From Flavobacteriales bacterium (GTDB taxonomy: Bacteria > Bacteroidota > Bacteroidia > Flavobacteriales_E > Vicingaceae), in NCBI GenBank assembly GCA_016763135.1, contig JAESUI010000196.1, positions 1 to 7,200 on the forward strand: 7,200 nt of DNA, in the 5' to 3' direction. The notes under the pieces are model-generated. The model was not told the DNA's origin and ran no database searches. It was given only the letters and a program-made list of their open reading frames with translations. The position numbers and the translations under genes were made by a program. This document shows, piece by piece, positions 6,903-7,200 of this stretch. Every line of letters begins with the position of its first letter. Within the stretch, counting starts at the first letter, position 1.

Positions 6903-7200
6903 TGCAACCTAAAGTCTCCATAATAACAGTTTGTTTCAATAGTGCAATAACTATTGAGGACACCATAAAGTCCGTTATTAATCAAACCTATTCTAATATT
7001 GAGTATATAATTATAGACGGTTTATCTAGTGATAACACCTTGGAAATCATAAATAAATATCCAGGCCAAATAACTAAAGTTGTCTCTGAAAAAGACAAAG
7101 GCTTATATGATGCCATTAACAAAGGAATAAGCCTAGCAACAGGTGACATAATTGCAAACCTAAATTCTGATGATTTCTACATTGATAACAATGTTATTTC
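6902..7200 (+). CDS. Glycosyltransferase family 2 (WfgS/WcaE-like), 3' end missing
   Basis: An inverting or retaining GT-A enzyme predicted to add a sugar to the lipid-linked glycan at the cytoplasmic face. Ninety-nine codons are visible, running off the right edge with no stop. My translation shows the classic start KVSIITVCFNS (4-14), SVINQTYSNIEYIIIDG (24-40) with nucleotide-binding D39, SSDNT (42-46), then SEKDKGLYDAINKGI (62-76) and ATGDIIANLNSDD (79-91), where SDD (89-91) is the DXD-type metal site. The GLYDAINKG/ATGD/LNSDD combination is typical of the WfgS-like subgroup of GT2 found in O-antigen and colanic-acid loci. The ATG (6902-6904) overlaps the carbamoyltransferase TAA by one base; AAGAAG at 6893-6898 is at best a weak ribosome-binding sequence inside the upstream gene. 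The acceptor-recognition half is off-window, so specificity is open. Confidence 0.93.
   Translation, partial: MQPKVSIITVCFNSAITIEDTIKSVINQTYSNIEYIIIDGLSSDNTLEIINKYPGQITKVVSEKDKGLYDAINKGISLATGDIIANLNSDDFYIDNNVI

Overview
The window is an AT-rich stretch with every gene on the + strand. It is the interior of a surface-polysaccharide (O-antigen, capsule or exopolysaccharide) assembly cluster. AT-rich coding sequence, A/T-rich start regions with no clear Shine-Dalgarno sequence, and the general look of the proteins suggest a member of the Bacteroidota, probably a flavobacterium. That placement is an inference; there is no rRNA or marker gene to confirm it.

Layout: (1) the 3' part of a glycosyltransferase cut by the left edge (to 692); (2) a polytopic membrane protein of the Wzy polymerase / O-antigen ligase type (689-2011); (3) a short GT4 glycosyltransferase (2008-2988); (4) a protein with two GNAT-like halves, the second degenerate (2985-3986); (5) a second GT4 glycosyltransferase with a TPW...GW signature (3983-5119); (6) a 61-base gap with a small hairpin; (7) a complete NodU/TobZ-type O-carbamoyltransferase (5181-6902); (8) the first 99 codons of a GT2 glycosyltransferase (6902 to the right edge). 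No RNA gene, mobile element, CRISPR array or convincing promoter was seen.

The first five genes are joined by four successive 4-base stop/start overlaps (TTGA, ATGA, ATGA, TTGA), so two of them begin at TTG. The carbamoyltransferase and the GT2 gene overlap by one base (TAATG). This points to one transcript with translational coupling and a possible module boundary at 5120-5180.

Working together (inference): the glycosyltransferases build a lipid-linked oligosaccharide on the cytoplasmic face, the GNAT protein and the carbamoyltransferase add an acyl and a carbamoyl group to sugars, and the membrane protein polymerises or ligates the exported units. Flippase, sugar-nucleotide synthesis and initiating transferase genes are not in the window and should lie outside it. 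The content is a recognisable kind of glycan locus. The most unusual points are the TTG starts confined to the overlaps, the duplicated GNAT protein with a lost acyl-CoA loop, and the Glu-to-Gln change in the first glycosyltransferase.
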